Source: Rotaria macrura (lineage: Eukaryota > Rotifera > Eurotatoria > Philodinida > Philodinidae). Taken from it: a stretch of 64,000 nt of DNA. The DNA lies in the NCBI GenBank assembly GCA_900239685.1, contig OENT01000023.1, positions 186,001-250,000 of the forward strand, written 5' to 3'. Both the position numbers and the translations under genes were made by a program. The first letter of the stretch is position 1. Each line of letters opens with the position of its first letter. The notes under the pieces are model-generated. The model did no database searches, had not been told where the DNA came from, and was given only the letters and a program-made list of their open reading frames with translations. Positions 26,350 through 36,800 of this stretch are shown here, piece by piece.

Positions 26350-26918
26350 CTTCTCAACTGCTAAGAAATAGATGAATATAACCTAAGAAGCAGCTAAAAT
26401 GTTTGCGCCATGCTTTTGTATTGTACCTTCAAGAAAAACTAAATCACTTTGTACGAAAGACAAAAACCATATCTTGACAATGATGTTGGATTGAGACTTG
26501 ATTAGTTTGATAAATAAAGTTCTATGTATATTTTTAGATAGATGGTTTGGACTTGAAAGTTGATAGACTCTGTCAGTTGACTAATAGTCTATTAGAAGTT
26601 AATTGTCGACGTCAATCATCGACTCCAATATCTGTAGGACAATTAACTACGAATCGCATTCGAACTGCTAGTCGTTTGTCGGTTAATCGTCGTCTACGAC
26701 GACGGATTCATTCTCGAACCGTGATATTGGCATCATCACAATCGCCGGTGCAAATGCCAGATTCGACAGCACGTAAATCATCTCAAGTAAATTTAAAACG
26801 ACAACCTGTAGTCTCAACAGCAAGTGCCGCCGCCGAAAATCACTCACGTGAAAGCCTTGTTAGTCTCTATTGGCTTTTTCAAGATAATATGAATTCGCCA
26901 AGAAGTGATGATGTCTAA
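19774..26918 (+). CDS. KCNQ1-like: KCNQ1-like voltage-gated potassium channel, twelve exons, 993 aa
   Basis: Exons: 19774-20873, 22881-22971, 23036-23162, 23224-23405, 23476-23685, 23750-23764, 23828-23923, 23983-24203, 24299-24552, 24633-24846, 24898-24988 and 26538-26918. The product is a plasma-membrane subunit that would form tetrameric M-/IKs-type K+ channels. Seen: a polar Asn/Glu/Asp-rich N-terminus of about 345 residues; YNFLERP (349-355) before S1; [11 protein letters not shown] in the S2-S3 loop; S4 with Arg at 468, 471, 477, 480 and 483 and the family string [16 protein letters not shown]; the filter TVGYGD (575-580); [18 protein letters not shown] at the S6 end; an IQ calmodulin site ([11 protein letters not shown], near 636-646); helix B ending [13 protein letters not shown]; and a short assembly coiled coil near 862-890. 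HRQELITT and the IQ flank resemble KCNQ1 rather than KCNQ2-5. The N-terminus is far longer than is usual for the family. An earlier start is not excluded. Confidence 0.93.
20874..22880 (+). other. Intron 1 of the KCNQ1-like gene (2.0 kb)
   Basis: It runs from GTAAGT at 20874 to TTCCTTAG ending at 22880, interrupting the codon at residue 367 just inside S1. It is much longer than the gene's typical introns (59-80 nt). No nested exon, RNA gene or mobile element is evident in it. Intronic control elements are possible but cannot be named. Confidence 0.8.
23750..23764 (+). other. 15-nt microexon encoding the pore-helix end (ITLCT)
   Basis: Exon 6 of the KCNQ1-like gene is preceded by TTTTCAG and followed by GTAGGA. 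It encodes ITLCT, and its last residue is the first Thr of the selectivity filter. The next exon (23828) supplies VGYGD after a 63-nt intron. Reading through that intron meets an in-frame TGA after eight codons. Skipping the exon keeps frame but removes the pore-helix end. Confidence 0.85.
26316..26347. repeat. AT dinucleotide microsatellite in KCNQ1-like intron 11
   Basis: An uninterrupted AT run of about 32 nt, about 190 nt before the last exon of the channel gene. Confidence 0.9.
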
Positions 26919-27924
26919 TAGTTCTTTTTCTGTTCTTTTTTCTTGCTGATATTTGTATTTATTTATCTATATACATTAGACATTCTCTATTCTTCTACTT
27001 CGATAATAGTTGTTGCTTCATGTGACCGGTGCCTTATCTGGTTGTTATGATTCCTTTCTATGTTACTCGCTGTTTTTTTAAATTATCGATCAAAAATACA
27101 AAGAGCTAATAACAAAATATGAATCGCAATCCATCAGTCCTTTCTTCTTTGTATATATATATATATATATCGTCAATTCTTCTGTTTTAATTAGAAACTG
27201 ATCCTGTACGAGTGAAACAGGATTCGATATCATTATTACACATTCAACTCAAAGACTAAAGATAAGGTAAAACACAGGAGTACCTTTCTAATCTGATTTC
27301 GTCATTATTTGAGAATAATGTAATCGTTTCGGTCATAATTTTCGATAGCTTCAATCTACCCTTTTCTCGCTCAGAGTATTTTCATTTTTTTTGTATACAG
27401 TACCACACTACGAGAGCGTTTTGCTTTTTTACCATTCAACCAATTTAATATACATTACTATGTGATTAATCAAGCTGCATTTTCAAAATGGTTGCTTAGT
27501 TTCTGAATGACACATGTCGTAGATCTACACACAACTAAATGAATGATTCCAAAGACGAAGATCTTTAGGAACATTAATAACAAAAAAGGTCAACAAGATC
27601 GATAAATAGTTGAAGCAAAGCCTTAGGGCACTTTCTTGATATATCAAATATCTCAAGAGATGCTCGAGAAATTTATCGACACTATCTGATTTAGTAGGCG
27701 CAATGTTCTACTTGAGCCTGAGGTCAGATCTGATGATGCATTCCGTATTTTCACTCTAGATTGATCTGTGCATGTATCTTGGGCATAACATGTGTTTTCC
27801 AAGTTTCGTTTATTGAAAATTAAAAAAAGGGAAATAGGATGATAACAAACAAATTCTAATTTGCTTTAGAAAAATATACAAACTTATATATATATATATA
27901 TAAATGTATCTGAATTATACATGT
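26919..27924. other. 3' flank of the KCNQ1-like gene, no further gene seen
   Basis: It holds the likely 3' UTR of the channel gene and two AT microsatellites (27152-27170 and 27885-27902). It ends where the convergent minus-strand small gene stops. No coding exon is recognised. Confidence 0.55.
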
Positions 27925-28272
27925 TTATAGAATGCCTATGATTCTTTGGGATTTTGTTTTTTTACAATGACAATGTGTACAAGGTTGTTTTTGTTGTTGA
28001 ATTAAAACAATATGATCAATATGAATTTGATAATGATGATTGGAGCGATGTTGTCGTCGTTTTTTATGAATTTTATGATGAACAGTAGTGATTTTTGACC
28101 GAGGAGAAATAGCAACAGGCATCGTTGGTTGTTCAATATGATTTATTGATCGAGGATTGGGAGTTGAAGAACGAGGAAATATTTTATTAGTTGATGTTTG
28201 TGGAGTACTCGTACCATGATAAATCGTATTGATTGATGAACGAAAACGTTTGTAGCCTTGAGATTGTGCCAT
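27925..28272 (-). CDS. Small basic protein of unknown function, 115 aa
   Basis: An open frame from ATG at 28272 to a stop at 27925. A 3' splice-like site (TGTCTTATTCAG, AG at 28285-28284) lies 11 nt upstream of the ATG, so the mRNA may have an upstream untranslated exon or a trans-spliced leader. The protein begins MAQSQGYKRF. It has repeated Ser-Thr-Pro segments (TSTPQTSTN and SSTPNPRS), then a His/Lys/Arg-rich second half with a Cys/His cluster (PCTHCHCKK) near the C-terminus. No signal peptide or membrane segment is visible. The composition is biased but not a simple repeat. I do not recognise a family. It is antisense to, and inside, the intron that an alternative KCNQ1-like last exon at 28939 would require. 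Confidence 0.45.
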   Translation of the reverse strand: MAQSQGYKRFRSSINTIYHGTSTPQTSTNKIFPRSSTPNPRSINHIEQPTMPVAISPRSKITTVHHKIHKKRRQHRSNHHYQIHIDHIVLIQQQKQPCTHCHCKKTKSQRIIGIL

Positions 28273-28938
28273 TAAAATATTATCTGAATAAGACAACGAG
28301 AATAGAACAATATGAATCCAATGAAATTTTACTTGATGACTTCAACTAATTCCTTTTAGAAATATCCTCTAAAGATGAACGCGCTTCATTAATCTATATT
28401 AGATATTTGTAAGTTCGAAATTGAAAAACAAGAGGTAGCAATCCAGCAATTAGCTTTGATCAGTACGATGCCCATTTGGCTATCAGTGTTTATAGAATAT
28501 TTCCATGGTCATGTCTACAAAAGAATCTATAAGAACATACAATCATGATCCCATTTCGAAGAGTAAAACTTTTAAAGTTAATAGATCATGAGCAGCATTT
28601 ATATATAAAGCCTAATTTAACAAGAAATATCAATCGAAGAGAAAATTAATCATAAATAAAGAAGAACTTGATCAATGGTTGACCAATGTTACATTTTTCT
28701 CATTTGCCTGATAAATCCATTGATTTCAACATAACATGAAGAAGACCGGTTTTTTATGAAAGGCACTATCTTAAAAAAAAACATACCTAAAGTTTATAAA
28801 TCATATACTCGTAATTTACTAGAGATTAATGTTAGAGTTTAGATGAAGTATCATGAATAATTGCATCACCAATAATACATATTTATATAATTTATTTATC
28901 GAAATTCCAAGTCAACTTACTTTTCGTTTCTTCTTTAG

Positions 28939-28995
28939 GATGAAGAAGGGCGTGTCGATCAAATTGAGCGTATGATGATGTGTCTATATTATTGA
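28939..28995 (+). CDS. Possible alternative last exon of the KCNQ1-like gene
   Basis: A pyrimidine-rich acceptor (TTCTTCTTTAG, ending 28938) is followed by 18 codons and a TGA. They encode DEEGRVDQIERMMMCLYY. The phase matches the end of KCNQ exon 11 (24988, phase 0), giving CKIERQ followed by this peptide. VDQIERMMMCL could replace the heptad pattern that the regular last exon supplies ([14 protein letters not shown]) in the C-terminal assembly coiled coil. The link is inference from phase and heptad spacing only. It could instead be a chance open frame or belong to another transcript. Confidence 0.3.
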   Translation, partial: DEEGRVDQIERMMMCLYY

Positions 28996-31048
28996 ATGGT
29001 GCGACTCAACTATCTAATTGAGATTGACACTTCTCTCTGTATAATATTTTTCTTCCTTTTTTCTCTCACTCTCTCTCTCTCTTCCTCTCGCTCTATGTAT
29101 GTTCGTCGTATTTTCTCATGTCTACTCAATCTTCCCTTTCTTCCGTAAATTAATTATGCAATCAAACGAGTTATGTCTATAATATGCGAAGTACCACGTG
29201 TCCGAGTGTTATTACATACATAAATTTCAAAAAAAAAAAAAAATATATATATATATATTTATATGTATATTGTATATAATCACCGGTGCTAGTCAAGTGT
29301 CTCGAAACTGTTTGACGGAAGTCCCAAGCGATACATAGTGAAATTGAAATGTGTCACTCTTGACCTAGAGAAAATAGCATGGCAAAAATGAAAATTTAAA
29401 TGAGCAAATATTAAGAATGCAGTTACATGTATGAAAAGATAACAATTAAGAAGAGCAACATCACATTTTCGTTGTTATGATGATGCAATCAGAAACGAAT
29501 AGCTGCAATAATGTCTCATTCATACACAATAACTTATCAATAACAACATTGACCATATTACATACGTACATATGTGTGTATGTATGTATGTACATGTCTT
29601 AGAATGAATATGTGACAGCTTTTTTATTATTATCGTTGAATAAACCTGAAAGTGATGAAGCTGAGAGAAGGTATAATGATGAATATCAAATAATATCGAC
29701 ATAAGAAAAGAAAAAGAAAAGTTATAACTTTGATGTACTTCATTTTTAAATTGGTGTGAACAATGTGTTCACTATGAGAAAGAATATTATCATGATGTAA
29801 TGATATTGAAAATCAAATGAGTTTCTTTTCTATTGAAAGATCAAACTTCTCAATTCTATTTAAACATTAAAATAAATTTATACGACAGAAAAAAAGATTC
29901 AAGAGGTTAAAACGATAAGGAAATGCCTTTAATTTTAAAATAAAATAGTTGATTCATTGGATAAAGATATATGTTGACAGATGACTAAGAACTTCATTTT
30001 CATAATAAAATAATCTGTAGATTTTGTTTCTATTTTGATATTAACGAAAAGAAACAATCAACATTAACAGTAAGTAGAAGTCTTGCCATCAAATATTGTT
30101 TCGATGTTAAAAGAAAAACACTTAGGTAAAATGTATAACTTAATAGTAAATATGACTATGAAATAACTGCTGTCTTGACTCAATCATCACTAGTAAAAAA
30201 GAAAAACAAAAAATGATGTTCATGATAAAATATATCTTCAAAAAATTAGGTTTCTACTGTTTTTAAATTTCCTCTATTAGTTTAGTTGACTGAGTTCGTC
30301 TTTAATGATAACAATATGAAGATTCTTTTTTGCGATTACATTCAATCATCAGCTGATTGTTTGCATTTGATGCTATCGTCAAATGCAATTAATCATTCGA
30401 TACGATAATTCCGTCATATTCATACTAATCAACAAAAGAATAGTACTGATTTGATTATAACACTTCAATGAACAATACAACTAGAAATTAAAAAAGAAAG
30501 AAGCGATCGATTCCAAGATCTTGTTATTCTAGCAATCAAAGATGATTTCGTCTTGTCATTGAAGCAAAACTTGTAGAAAATGGGCTTGTAAATCAATAGT
30601 AGTTGATCGCATATGTTACATTATGTATGCAGTTTTAAGAGGAGAAAAAAAAAACAAAAGAACAATGTTCATTTTGATTCACGGTGAATTTCTTTTCGTT
30701 CTTTTCAGATGTGTTACTTCAAGCCGTTTTTTTTTGATACACAAAGGTAGACAACATCAACCGGGTTTTTTTCTTCTTTTCTTTTTCTATCGGTTATTGT
30801 TGCGTCCTTCTTTAGAGTAAACCATGCCGCGTCACTCTTCGTTGTCATGGAACTTTGTTCTGTTGTGTCAATGTCTTCACTCTTTTTTTTTCATTCGCTT
30901 TCAAATAAAACTGAAGTGAAAACACATAAAACAGTTTTCTTCTTTCTTTTGTAAGAGTAACAGATACTTTTTTCTCTATTGCGTTTTATGCATAGATCGT
31001 TTTTATAGACAATATTATTTCGTTGAAAATATCTTAGAACCTTTAACC
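28996..31048. other. Intergenic region upstream of the SPMIP1-like gene
   Basis: It contains CT-rich runs near 29050-29095, a poly-A plus AT tract near 29229-29260, and GTAT repeats near 29575-29595. No coding exon is supported. The promoter of the gene at 31049 must lie at its right end. Confidence 0.5.
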
Positions 31049-31588
31049 ATGACGCGTATGGCTTTTGATACTCGCACGCAAAATGCGTGGAAAGAATTAA
31101 TCGAAAAAGAAGCTATGACTCGTGTCTCTTGGCATCAAACATTCAAACCAAATCCAAATGATGATGAATGGTTTAAACGTGCATTTTACACCCAAGCTAC
31201 AGCTAAGCCAATTGGTCGTTCTTTGCCAACGATTGTTTTTCCTCCACGACCTAAGCCACGCTACGATTCAAATGATTCTTTAGATGCATTAGCAAAACAA
31301 CTCGATATAGAACACAATCCAAATGCTTTAAAAGAAATGCATCCGGTTGGAAAAGAATACAAAGATGTTTTGTTTGATGGTTTTTCGAAAGAAGAAAAAG
31401 GTCGTTATAAATACTTGAATCTACGTAAACAAATTCAACCTGAACATAAATATCAATATCCAGTATCAAATACGATGGAGTATGGATGGAAATTAGGTGA
31501 AACTGGACAAAAATTTAAAGCACCAACATATGCCCGAGGAAAAATTGTTGAAGAATCATTTTATCGCCGTAATGGTGTTTTTGAATAA
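31049..31588 (+). CDS. Intronless SPMIP1-like ciliary microtubule inner protein, 179 aa
   Basis: A single open frame begins MTRMAFDTRTQNAWKEL. The N-terminal block WKELIEKEAMTRVSWHQ, the middle Pro/Arg-rich part (FPPRPKPRY) and the C-terminal block YQYPVSNTMEYGWKLGE recall SPMIP1 (ATP6V1FNB), a small protein inside sperm-flagellum doublet microtubules. That resemblance is from memory and is not certain. There is no membrane segment or signal peptide, and the protein is basic and rich in Lys, Pro and Tyr, as structural axonemal proteins often are. The stop codon TAA overlaps an AATAAA polyadenylation signal (31584-31589). An AG (TATCTTAG) lies about a dozen nt before the ATG. Unlike every other confidently assigned gene here, it has no introns in its coding part. 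Confidence 0.75.
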   Translation: MTRMAFDTRTQNAWKELIEKEAMTRVSWHQTFKPNPNDDEWFKRAFYTQATAKPIGRSLPTIVFPPRPKPRYDSNDSLDALAKQLDIEHNPNALKEMHPVGKEYKDVLFDGFSKEEKGRYKYLNLRKQIQPEHKYQYPVSNTMEYGWKLGETGQKFKAPTYARGKIVEESFYRRNGVFE

Positions 31589-33821
31589 ATCTTTTTTTTC
31601 ACGCTGTTTACTTAACTATTTTTTATTTTTTTCTCTTCTATAAGTGCTGCTCTGTTCATTGTATAGCAAAAAAAAGAGACGATTGGCTCATCGCAACACG
31701 AGTTGTAAACATATTTTTGTTTATCATATGAAATCAAAACAAAAAATTGAATTAACCTTCTTTCTTAAGCCTGAAATCGCAATGTGTTGCATGTCAAACC
31801 GTATAATAATAATAATAATAATAAAAGACCAATTAAAATCAAGGATATATCTATATATGTATATGTGTGTATACTTTGTGTTGTTGTGTTCTGTTTTAAA
31901 TCCGTGTTGATAGTGTTACTTGATGATTATCATGTCTTCATTCATTTACTATTTCTGTTAAAAAGCAAGAGGTGCCTTCTCCTATCAAGTATCTTCCATT
32001 TAAAATAATAATGAAGTTCAATTGTATTGGATCTGATATTCGCTGCTCATATTCAAGGTCTAATGCAAGAATAATAAACACAAGCAGGTGCATTTAATCT
32101 CTTCGAACAAAAACATGAAATATGTTCGTCAGACAAATTTTGCGAGAACGATACAAAACCTCAAAAAGAAAAACATGACAAGAAATCTACCATAATAAAA
32201 GCAACCGTTCGCTTAATTATGAAAATCAATAAATTTCAATAAATGAACTACCAATACGAGCGAATATTCAAATGAACTAATAAATCATAGTGTTTGATAT
32301 GCTCGTAATTGAAATTTTCGCTACACCTACGAACAAAAAAGAAGTTATTTGAATAGAAAGTGAGCATTCAATAAACTTGAATGAGTCAACTTATACATTC
32401 GATCAATCAAATCATAATAAATAAAATATGATCCTATATATGATACAAATGAAATCTGAATTACTTGTATTCTCGAGCTTCGAGTTAGATTATATTTACT
32501 CCGACCTCAAATTAGCATTCCATTGAATACTTTGAAATCAAGCCGATTGAGATTACCATAAACATCGGGTAAGGTACCTGATGCATGTCAACGATATTCC
32601 TCTATCAATGATATATGAATAAAGTTATGAAAAATTCAAAATGAACTATTCTGCTGGCTATAACGAATTGTTCTTCGTTGATTTATACAACATCATTCGT
32701 TAATTAAGCATAAAATGGCTTTATTTCATTTCCTTCAGACTTTTTATTATTATACAATGAGAGTCTGTACATCAGCGGTATAAAAAGTAGATCTTATTTT
32801 GAAATAGTTTTGAACTTCGACTTATAGAAAGTTTTATATTGAAAAGAGATAGAATTTTCAATTGAGGTTATTATCGCATCATTTTATACAAATGAATAAT
32901 GAAGAACGATTATTAACATATTTTATTATTCAATGGACTTTACTTCAACTTTCTCTTCAGTTTTCGATGAACATAAAGTTCAATATGTTCTAACTGTGCC
33001 GTTTCTCATCGATGCTTTCATTATCCATTTGAGATAATATTTATAAAGATTAATCTAGATTCAAGGTGTTTACTAAATGGATAGGAGAGATGTAGTTTGA
33101 ACACTTTGATCGCATTCTGATCTACGTCACAGACTATAATCGATTGACTTTTTCATTTGTTGAAACCATAAGTAAAGAAACCAGTTCTTTTCTTTTTTTT
33201 ATTATTATTCGGATTCAATACCGTGTTCGCAAGTATTGACACAAGTTATTTACTGTCATGTGAAGTATTCGTAGTTAGCTAATGAAAAATTTAATGCAAA
33301 GTAAATCTACACCTGTATGAAATGTTTGATGGAATCACGTGTGGAAGTCTTTATATTAGTTGAACAATTCGTTAATAAATTAGAACGTAACGAACTTGAT
33401 CATAACGAGCGGGATATTTTGTGAGTTTAAAAAAATAACTCGTTTTTTTTTGACTACATGTAATAGAGACTTGTCGATTCTTAATATTGCATTCTATTAT
33501 CGTCAACGATTATTTCATTAATCCTCTATCAATGTCATAATGTTCGTGTTTGCTATATTTATCAATCGTAACAAATCCTAGACGAAATTTTGAATACGAC
33601 ATCACACAAAAGAAAATGTTGTCCTCATTGAAAATTCTATTGTAATAGATTAAACTCGTTTACCATGAAATAATTGTGAACCTAATTTATATTTTCATTT
33701 TATTCTGATTTCAAAAACACAAAACGATATCACCGAGTGTATATAACGTAGTGAGAAAAGACTATGACACCCAAAAGAAAAAGTATTTCGAACGTATTAA
33801 AAAAAAACAAAAACGCAAATG
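31589..33821. other. Intergenic region between convergent genes
   Basis: It lies between the SPMIP1-like gene (plus) and the 3' end of the phosphatase gene (minus). It contains an ATA microsatellite at 31803-31824. Nothing else is recognised. Confidence 0.5.
31803..31824. repeat. ATA trinucleotide microsatellite
   Basis: About seven ATA units in the 3' flank of the SPMIP1-like gene. Confidence 0.85.
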
Positions 33822-36800
33822 TTACAATCGTTGTATAATTCGATTAGAGTTAGTGGATTGATATTCTTCATATGGATCGACATGAGCAGGAGGCTCGCTA
33901 AGACGTCGTGTTGTTGATGTTGCATTCAAGTACTGTTGTGCGAAATCGCGCATTGAAACAAATAAATTTTCATATTGATCCTAAAATAATAAATGAGTTA
34001 ATACGAATTAATTTTAGTGAATCAACAAAAGAAACAACTAACTTGTTCAATGAATTGTGGTCGAGTAGAGCGAATAAGACGAACGATTTTGAATGGATCA
34101 ATAATTTGTTCTGTTTGCATTTTATCGATTGAATTACATAGAGCGGCAAAGTAGCCCGACAATGTTACCCCATTTCTTTAATAAAATTCTAAGAAATGCA
34201 TGAAACTAATTTCATATCAGAAACTTACAAACATTGAAGAATAACATTTGGTCCAGAATATGTACGCATTTCTTTGAGGAATCTTTTAACTACAAATAAT
34301 ATACGTGAATAATCTTTTATTTGAAATTGACGTATTGTTCTTGTTCGATCGTTACCCTAAAATATTCAAGTCTTAACATAAATAGACAGATTAATCATTT
34401 GAAAAATTCATACAAATGAATTTTTATTTAAATAATTCATTTCAAAAACTCGTTCAATCAATTGTTCATCTTCTTTTTGTGATATCATAACTATTTCAAA
34501 TGGTCCATAAGATATTACTTGTCCAATATTTGTAGACCAATAGTAAACAGTTTTCTATACAAATAGACAATTAAAATTTAATTCAGAAACATAACTATCA
34601 ATCAATGTAACGTTTCTTACCGAATCACGTATTATCGATTCCAATAACATGATAATTGACACATTATGATCATAGACTAGACGCCAGAAATCAATGCATG
34701 TATGCGATAATGGATATTGTGTAACAATATAATTTGGTGTTTGTCGATAGGACTAGAAAAATAAACAAATAGTTGCATCTCATTATATACTCTTTAATCA
34801 ATTTGATGTATGCATATACAATAAGAGTATAAATATCTGAATCCCCTATCATGCTATTCATAAACTAAAGAATGAATCAGATTTTTCGCCGCAACTGTAA
34901 TGACTAACGATATTGAGACAATTCATTTTTATCTAGGTAGTAGTAGATTCTATTCTATTCGTGTCCGATTTCCTACCTAGTCGTTATTTGCTTAGTATCG
35001 CTTACACAAAGTGTCATCTATTTATAAAATGTTTAATACCAACAGAAGTTAAAAATTTTAGTCTATCCAGCACCGTATAATATAAAACAACTGTAACTTT
35101 TATCATCTCATGGTTCTTGTGCATCATTATAGGTGCAAAATATTGCTAGTAAAAAGCACAACTCCATTCTTCATCGTATAGCTTCTTATTTTCATTAAAA
35201 TTTAACACAACAGAGCACGCAAATATATCGTTAGTTGAACATCATCTATATGAAATTACTACTAACGTTAGTTGTAAGAATTCCGCTCATTATTGAACAC
35301 AATACCTGATCGAAAATACTTAAACGTAGAAGCGACAATATGAATAATGTCATGCTGTAAAATTATCAAATAGATACAGAATTTTTTAAAAGAATATTTC
35401 AAACCAGTACATTTTGTTCATATGAATAAATAAATATGAAATTGTGTTTATTCCGAAGTAAAGAATCGAATCTTTAAAAACAAGAGAACTAGTTTCTTTC
35501 TTTCTCTCTCTCTCTGTTTTAGATATGAACTTCTTGTTTTAGTCTTGGACTCAAGAAACATTGTTAGATCTACGTTATACGCACATTGAATTAATAGCAA
35601 ATGTATAAGTAGTAAAAAAGAAAACATTTCATCAGAACTATTCAATGTTTTACTCAAATACATTCCATTCAAATGATTTTGTCTGATATCGCAGTCAAAT
35701 CATTAGTAATCATTCAAATGATATTCACCTTATTACACAAATGGTTATAATATATTAGTATTTCTCTTTTCCATTTGGTTTATTTTATTCGAATCTCGAT
35801 ATTTCGGAGCTATGAAAGCGTACTTTATTATTGATTGGTATGTTCTAAAGGTATATCAAAGAATATTAAAACAAAGATCAAAAGATAATTGAATTGAATT
35901 ACTTCGTCGAACGATAACAATAACAATAATGCTATTCGTTAAATTAAATCGTTCGTCTCGATTGAGTTACATGAGTTAAACTATTTCTATTCATACGTGC
36001 GTATTGAGTTTTGTTAACTTTTGGAGTGTGATTAGAAATATTCTTTGTTGTCCTAGTGTAGAAATGCCATCCGATTAATATAGATTTTTCATCATAATAA
36101 TTTTTTAGAAGGAAATGACTACAGTAAATGATTCCGAGTTTCTTTTTCATTCTTTTTCTCTGTTAAACTATAACTTTTTTCTGTCAATGACCTGCAGAGA
36201 TGACAAAATTAATCTAGAAGAAATGGATCATATTGATCAAATCCATGCAAATCATTTTATACCTCATATTTAATGCCATAACGAATAAATTAAATTTTAT
36301 TTCCTATAGATAAATGAAGATTTTTCTTATCACTTTAGTTATATTATTTCATCGTTCGTAAAAACTATGTTCTTATAACTACTTTATTTCTATGTTTTCA
36401 ATAACTATGGATTAAATGTTGTTACGTTTCCTATCAATCAAATTACGCACAATCTGTTGAATAATTCAAACAGAAAAAACTAATAATCATAATTAATAGT
36501 AAAGTTCGAACTTTCCGAACAGTAAAAATCTCAAAGTTATGGGGAGAAGTACGCGTAGCCATTTTTTAAGAATCTAGCACGTGTATATATCATTCATTAA
36601 GTTTTTTCTTTGATTCATTGTTTGAATTCTATGAATAATGAATATAGATCGAAATCGTTTTATTTTTGTGTTTAAATGTATCGACTAATCGTTCCAGATT
36701 ATAATGCTTTCAAAAAGAATGGAAGAATCAGTAAGATTCAATAGCTTCATATATGGACAACCATTGACGACTAAACATCAATAGTTTGAACAAGATAAAA

